From the NCBI GenBank assembly GCA_021772565.1, contig JAJFLR010000035.1, forward strand, positions 81,621-127,503: a DNA stretch of 45,883 nt. The letters run 5' to 3'. Position 1 is the stretch's first letter. Every line of letters starts with the position of its first letter. Positions 41,644 to 45,883 of the stretch are shown here, piece after piece. Made by a program: the position numbers and the translations under genes. This DNA is from Opitutales bacterium (GTDB lineage Bacteria > Verrucomicrobiota > Verrucomicrobiia > Opitutales > JAJFLR01). Under the pieces are notes generated by a model. That model searched no databases and was not told the origin of the DNA. It saw nothing but the letters and a program-made list of their open reading frames with translations.

Positions 41644-42426
41644 ATGGCTGGCTCTTGCACAATATATACAAACATGAAATTTACGGCAGTAGAAAAATTG
41701 AAAGAACGATGGCTTGAAAATTCCTCACGTGTATATTTAGAGCAATGGAACGAAAAATTTGCTAAACTCGTAAAAAAGGATGAATACGTGCTCGACGCAG
41801 GTGCTGGAGTTGCTCCCTACCGACACTTATTTTCTTTTGCGAACTACGAAACTGCAGATTTCGAGAAGCTTGATAAGATACATCAACCATCAACATATAT
41901 CTGTGATTTGAAATCTATTCCCGTCGAAGATGAACGTTTTCACTACATAGTTTTTAATCAGACAATGGAACACTTACCAGACCCGATTGCCGTTTTGAAG
42001 GAGTTTCGGCGCATTCTAAAACCAGAAGGGAAAATTATTTGTACTTGCCCATTATTCTACGAAGAGCATGAACAACCCTACGATTTCTATCGCTACACAC
42101 AATTCGCACATCGTTATCTTTTTGAGGAAGCTGCGATGGAAATTGAATCTATCGAATGGATGGAAGGCTACTTCGGAACTGTCGGATATCAAATGGAGTG
42201 TGTGTACAAATACCTACCGGTTAAGCCAGCTAAGTTCCCCATAGGTATATTAGGATGGATAGTTGCACCGATTCTTATATTCGTTAGATATACTTCGTTC
42301 ATTTTAGCTGGACTTTTTTATCGACTAGATACCCGCATCCGATACACAGATTCCGGCATGCCTAAAAACTATGTCGTGATTGCTAAGAAGTCATCCACTA
42401 GTGATGCTAAAAAATATAACGTTTGA
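41644..42426 (+). CDS. Class I SAM-dependent methyltransferase
   Basis: A 260-residue methyltransferase of the type 11 group. The SAM motif is YVLDAGAGVAPYRHLF, with FNQTMEHLPDPIAVLKEFRRILKPEGKIICTCPLFYEEHEQPYDFYRYT the post-motif block typical of enzymes acting on surface glycans or lipids. The C-terminal segment GILGWIVAPILIFVRYTSFILAGLFY is hydrophobic and would attach it to the membrane. ATG 41674 (MKFTAVEKLKERW) is a likely alternative start, since the first ten residues show no family similarity. Confidence 0.87.
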   Translation: MAGSCTIYTNMKFTAVEKLKERWLENSSRVYLEQWNEKFAKLVKKDEYVLDAGAGVAPYRHLFSFANYETADFEKLDKIHQPSTYICDLKSIPVEDERFHYIVFNQTMEHLPDPIAVLKEFRRILKPEGKIICTCPLFYEEHEQPYDFYRYTQFAHRYLFEEAAMEIESIEWMEGYFGTVGYQMECVYKYLPVKPAKFPIGILGWIVAPILIFVRYTSFILAGLFYRLDTRIRYTDSGMPKNYVVIAKKSSTSDAKKYNV

Positions 42427-42496
42427 TATTTAAACACTAGCATTATATATCCACACAATATCATCATCTCAGTAATTTCAATTTATTGATGATAAC

Positions 42497-45325
42497 ATGA
42501 AATCAAATTTTATAAACCTAAAAGGAGCGCATCAGAATAATCTAAAAGGATTTGATCTCGATATCCCATTAGGCAAACTTATAGTAGTAACGGGGTTGAG
42601 TGGCAGCGGTAAATCATCTCTAGTTTTTGATACTCTTCATGCCGAGGGACAACGACGCTATGTTGAGACTTTTAGCCCGTATGCACGCCAATTTATGGAA
42701 ATGCTGGACCGTCCGAAAGTTGATTCAATTGAAAACATCCGTCCCTCAATTGCAATTCAACAAAGTAATACCGTCAAAACTTCGCGCTCTACTGTCGGGA
42801 CGATGACAGAATTGTGCGATTTTTTTAAAGTTTGGTTTTGTCACGTCGCAGAACTCATAGATCCGGAATCTGGTGATAAAATTGAAAACGATAACCCACA
42901 TTCTATCTGGAAAAAATCATACAGTAATTTTAAAAATAAATCTCTCATAATATCTTTTAAAATTTCAAAGCCCGATAATTTGAGTTGGTCTGAAATTATT
43001 CAATCTCTCAAAGGACAAGGATATAATCGAATAATTATTTCTAATAAAATTCAAAAAATCGATGATGTAAATTTTAATAATAAAACCGCAAATCATATTC
43101 ATGTCATTCAGGATCGTTTAAAATGTTCTAAACAAAATCAGAACAGATTTATTGAGTCTGTTGAGTCTGTCATAAAATTAGGACAGCATGAGATTTTTAT
43201 TTTTGATCAGGACGGTCACAAATTAGCTCATTTTTCTAAAGATCTGATATCAAAAGTTTCAGGAAGAAAATATTCAAAACCCACAGCCGCACAATTTACT
43301 TTTAATTCGCCCGTCGGGGCTTGTCCCAAATGCCGTGGATTTGGCCGTGTAATAGAGATAGACTACAAACTGGTAATCCCTGATCATTCCATCAGCCTGG
43401 AAGATGGAGCTATTAGAGCATTTCAGGGATCGGTCTATAGTGAGAGCTTACGTGACTTACTCAAAGCGTGTAAGGCTAATAAAATACCAACAAAAATTCC
43501 TTACGTTCGACTATCTCAAAAACAGTTAAATTTTATTTTTGATGGTGAGCAGGACTATCAGACAAAAAAACAAGGGTGGTATGGTGTTAAGAAATTTTTT
43601 GATTGGTTGGAAAGTAATACATACAAAATGCACATCAGAGTTTTTTTATCTAAATTCCGTTCATATGTAAAATGTCCCCAATGTAAGGGGAGTCGCCTAA
43701 AAGAAGACTCATTATACTGGAAATGGAATAATTTTACATTACCGGAATTATATAATTTCCCTATTACAAAATTACTTAAAGTAATTAACGATAAAAATAA
43801 ATTAACAGGCAACCATCAAGCTGATGTAGCTGCTGAATCAATAGTCAATCGACTCGATTATTTAGAAAAAGTCGGGCTCGGATATTTAACGTTAGATCGT
43901 CAATCACGAACTTTATCAGGAGGCGAAGTTGAAAGGGTAAACTTAACTGCCTGCCTTGGCACTTCATTGGTCGATACATTATTCGTCCTCGATGAACCGT
44001 CAATTGGATTGCATTCTTGTGATATTGAAAAATTACTCGAAATTTTGCGCCGACTGACAGATCAAAATAATACTGTAATTGTTGTTGAGCATGATGAATC
44101 AATAATTAGTGCTGCAGATTACATAATTGAGATTGGACCAAAGCCAGGATTGCTAGGAGGAGAAATTGTTTTTAAAGGTAATTATAAACAAATCATAAAG
44201 TCAAAACGCTCAATCACCGGCTCATATTTATCAGGTGATAGAAAAATTAATAACCCAATAAATCGTAGATCTATTAATTTCTCAAATTCAGCTAAATCAA
44301 AAAAACTAACGAATAAAAATATTAGCCCCTCTCTAATTATATCTAACGCGAATAAACACAATATCTCAAAATTAAATTTATCAATACCACTAAACAGATT
44401 CGTCTGCATTAGTGGAGTATCGGGATCTGGAAAATCAACATTACTTAATAACGTTATATATCAGGGCTTTTTATCAAACATTGGAAAAGTCACCGATGCA
44501 CCAGCAAATTTTGATAGTATTAAATGTACTACTAAGATTGATGAAATCGTTATGGTTGATCAATCGCCGGTGAGCAAAACCCCTCGATCAAATCCTGCCC
44601 TTTATATCAATGCCTGGGATGATATTCGTACACTTTTTGCATCTACTAATGACTCAATATCCAGCGGACTGACACCATCACATTTTTCATTTAACAGCGG
44701 TGACGGTCGATGTGAAAGCTGTAGAGGTCTCGGATATGAACATGTTGAAATGCAGTTTATGGCGGACGTCTATGTGAAATGTGAGAGCTGCAATGGAAAA
44801 AGATTTAAGCCTGAAATCTTAAAAATCAAATGGAAAACAAAATCTATTTTTGACGTTTTGAATCTCACTGTTGATGAGGCGATCCAGTTCTTTACTGATC
44901 AACCAAAAATAAAAAAAAGTTTTAAAACCTTAAATGATGTCGGTCTTGGCTACCTCCCATTAGGACAACCCATCAATACTTTATCAGGTGGTGAATCACA
45001 ACGGGTAAAATTAGTTAAGTACATCTCAAATACTAAAAAAAATAACTGCCACAATTTAATTTTATTAGATGAACCCACCACCGGGCTGCATCGTCATGAC
45101 ATAAAACGTTTAATTATTTTACTACAAAAATTAGTAGAGTTAGGAAATAGCTTAATAATAATTGAACATCAAATGGATATTCTAAAGTCTGCAGACTGGA
45201 TAATTGAAATGGGACCGGGAGCAGGCGTAAACGGAGGTAAAATTTATTTTCAAGGGACTCCAGAAAATCTTATTAAAACTGATACCATGACAACCCAATA
45301 TATGGAATTAGCACTAAGTAATTAA
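42497..45325 (+). CDS. UvrA-like excinuclease ATPase, second divergent paralogue
   Basis: A 942-residue UvrA-type ABC protein. First Walker A GLSGSGKSS (33-41), second GVSGSGKST, signatures LSGGEVERVNL and LSGGESQRVKL, Walker B FVLDEPSIGLH and [11 protein letters not shown]. Zinc pairs are CPKC, CPQC and CESC...CESC, but the N-terminal CPxC module is absent (WFCHVAELIDPESGDKI). The damage-sensing segment VETFSPYARQFMEMLDRP is closer to canonical UvrA than that of the gene at 4079. The first signature has Val-Glu in place of Ala-Gln (LSGGEVER). Whether it works in nucleotide excision repair or as a specialised exporter/resistance-type paralogue is not known. It starts at ATG 42497 without a Shine-Dalgarno. 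Confidence 0.9.
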   Translation: MKSNFINLKGAHQNNLKGFDLDIPLGKLIVVTGLSGSGKSSLVFDTLHAEGQRRYVETFSPYARQFMEMLDRPKVDSIENIRPSIAIQQSNTVKTSRSTVGTMTELCDFFKVWFCHVAELIDPESGDKIENDNPHSIWKKSYSNFKNKSLIISFKISKPDNLSWSEIIQSLKGQGYNRIIISNKIQKIDDVNFNNKTANHIHVIQDRLKCSKQNQNRFIESVESVIKLGQHEIFIFDQDGHKLAHFSKDLISKVSGRKYSKPTAAQFTFNSPVGACPKCRGFGRVIEIDYKLVIPDHSISLEDGAIRAFQGSVYSESLRDLLKACKANKIPTKIPYVRLSQKQLNFIFDGEQDYQTKKQGWYGVKKFFDWLESNTYKMHIRVFLSKFRSYVKCPQCKGSRLKEDSLYWKWNNFTLPELYNFPITKLLKVINDKNKLTGNHQADVAAESIVNRLDYLEKVGLGYLTLDRQSRTLSGGEVERVNLTACLGTSLVDTLFVLDEPSIGLHSCDIEKLLEILRRLTDQNNTVIVVEHDESIISAADYIIEIGPKPGLLGGEIVFKGNYKQIIKSKRSITGSYLSGDRKINNPINRRSINFSNSAKSKKLTNKNISPSLIISNANKHNISKLNLSIPLNRFVCISGVSGSGKSTLLNNVIYQGFLSNIGKVTDAPANFDSIKCTTKIDEIVMVDQSPVSKTPRSNPALYINAWDDIRTLFASTNDSISSGLTPSHFSFNSGDGRCESCRGLGYEHVEMQFMADVYVKCESCNGKRFKPEILKIKWKTKSIFDVLNLTVDEAIQFFTDQPKIKKSFKTLNDVGLGYLPLGQPINTLSGGESQRVKLVKYISNTKKNNCHNLILLDEPTTGLHRHDIKRLIILLQKLVELGNSLIIIEHQMDILKSADWIIEMGPGAGVNGGKIYFQGTPENLIKTDTMTTQYMELALSN

Positions 45326-45883
45326 AGTTATTAAATATTTTCAAATCAAAGAAAATGAGTTAAATTATAGTAACTACCTACCACAAAGAGATATCAATAG
45401 TTCTTACCAATATGTAATATATTAATTAGCCACTACCGAGCAAAGCGACACCTCAACGAGCATAGCTGAGAATAACAATGAAACACGGATTAAACACAGA
45501 TCAAAGAACTGTAGATGGATCGTCTCACGCCACTATTCAAGACATTTTTAATAAATATAAAAAAATCGATATTCTATATTTATCTAACAAATTAATAAAC
45601 AAATAGTGTTAAAATGAAAAAATAATTTCGGCAACAATTGATAATTATTAGTTGAAAAATAAATCCGTGTTCAATCCGTGTTTCATCTGTGGCCTAAATA
45701 CTATTGGAAAAGATTTTGTATCATCTCCTTTCTTATAAAAAGGTAGTTAGTGCCTGAACGAAAAAACAGAACTTTCTACATTCCAGTCACTTAGATAAAT
45801 AATATTGTTCGAATTTTTCTTTTTTTTTGAAAAATTTACTTGATTTTTTCATAAAATATTGGTGTATTAAAAACATACAAGTC
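45326..45883. other. Non-coding AT-rich end of the window with 'AATCCGTGT' repeats
   Basis: No gene is visible to the window end. Inverted (ACACGGATTAAACACAGAT, 45484-45502) and direct (ATCCGTGTTCAATCCGTGTT, near 45663-45682) members of the AATCCGTGT repeat family occur, continuing TCATCTGTGGCC. Confidence 0.6.

Overview
This 45.9 kb AT-rich window comes from a bacterial chromosome, most likely of the Verrucomicrobiota. The clues are three PEP-CTERM surface proteins, an LpxI-type lipid A enzyme, a metallo-hydrolase with an N-terminal helix-turn-helix domain, divergent UvrA paralogues of the type seen in that group, many short palindromic interspersed repeats, and a near absence of Shine-Dalgarno sequences. 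The phylum call is inference from gene content; there is no rRNA here.

Left part (1-8.3 kb): a truncated repeat-type protein, two decayed genes (a frameshifted LolA-like protein and an internally deleted nitroreductase), an alpha/beta hydrolase coupled to a DJ-1/PfpI protein, a heptanucleotide minisatellite, a UvrA paralogue and a DUF433/DUF5615 toxin-antitoxin pair, followed by repeat-rich non-coding DNA. From 8.3 to 14.1 kb is accessory DNA: a large KAP/NACHT-type STAND NTPase with a C-terminal FGE-sulfatase (CLec-fold) domain, a RelE/ParE toxin-antitoxin pair bracketed by direct repeats, a dicarboxylate symporter and paired hairpin repeats.

The middle (14.1-26.3 kb) is mostly housekeeping: a sirtuin, a secreted propeller-like protein, a metallo-hydrolase, a Pal lipoprotein, a CbiX-like chelatase, an orphan LuxR-type response regulator, tRNA-Thr, RarA, ThiD, a short ComEC and a VapBC-like pair. 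Between tRNA-Thr and rarA sits a compact unit that looks new: a MerR-type regulator followed by two tandemly duplicated genes for 58- and 60-residue peptides. These have a double-glycine leader and an Arg/Asn/Ser-rich core, they carry unusually strong ribosome binding sites, and the unit ends in a strong terminator. They look like RiPP precursors without a maturation enzyme nearby.

The right part (26.3-45.9 kb) holds a GC-rich, foreign-looking PEP-CTERM gene beside a broken reverse-transcriptase fragment. It continues with a MidA-like methyltransferase, a MoxR/DUF58/transglutaminase operon, and a cell-surface glycan region (exostosin-type and GT8 glycosyltransferases, two FkbM methyltransferases, two related PEP-CTERM proteins, LpxI, another methyltransferase). 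A second divergent UvrA paralogue closes the coding part.

Two candidate systems stand out. The first is the MerR plus tandem double-glycine peptide locus (20.46-21.54 kb). The second is the STAND-FGE gene, whose last 41 codons are strikingly depleted of adenine except at the positions that vary in FGE-type diversity-generating retroelement targets. That pattern suggests a variable region whose template and reverse transcriptase would lie outside this window.
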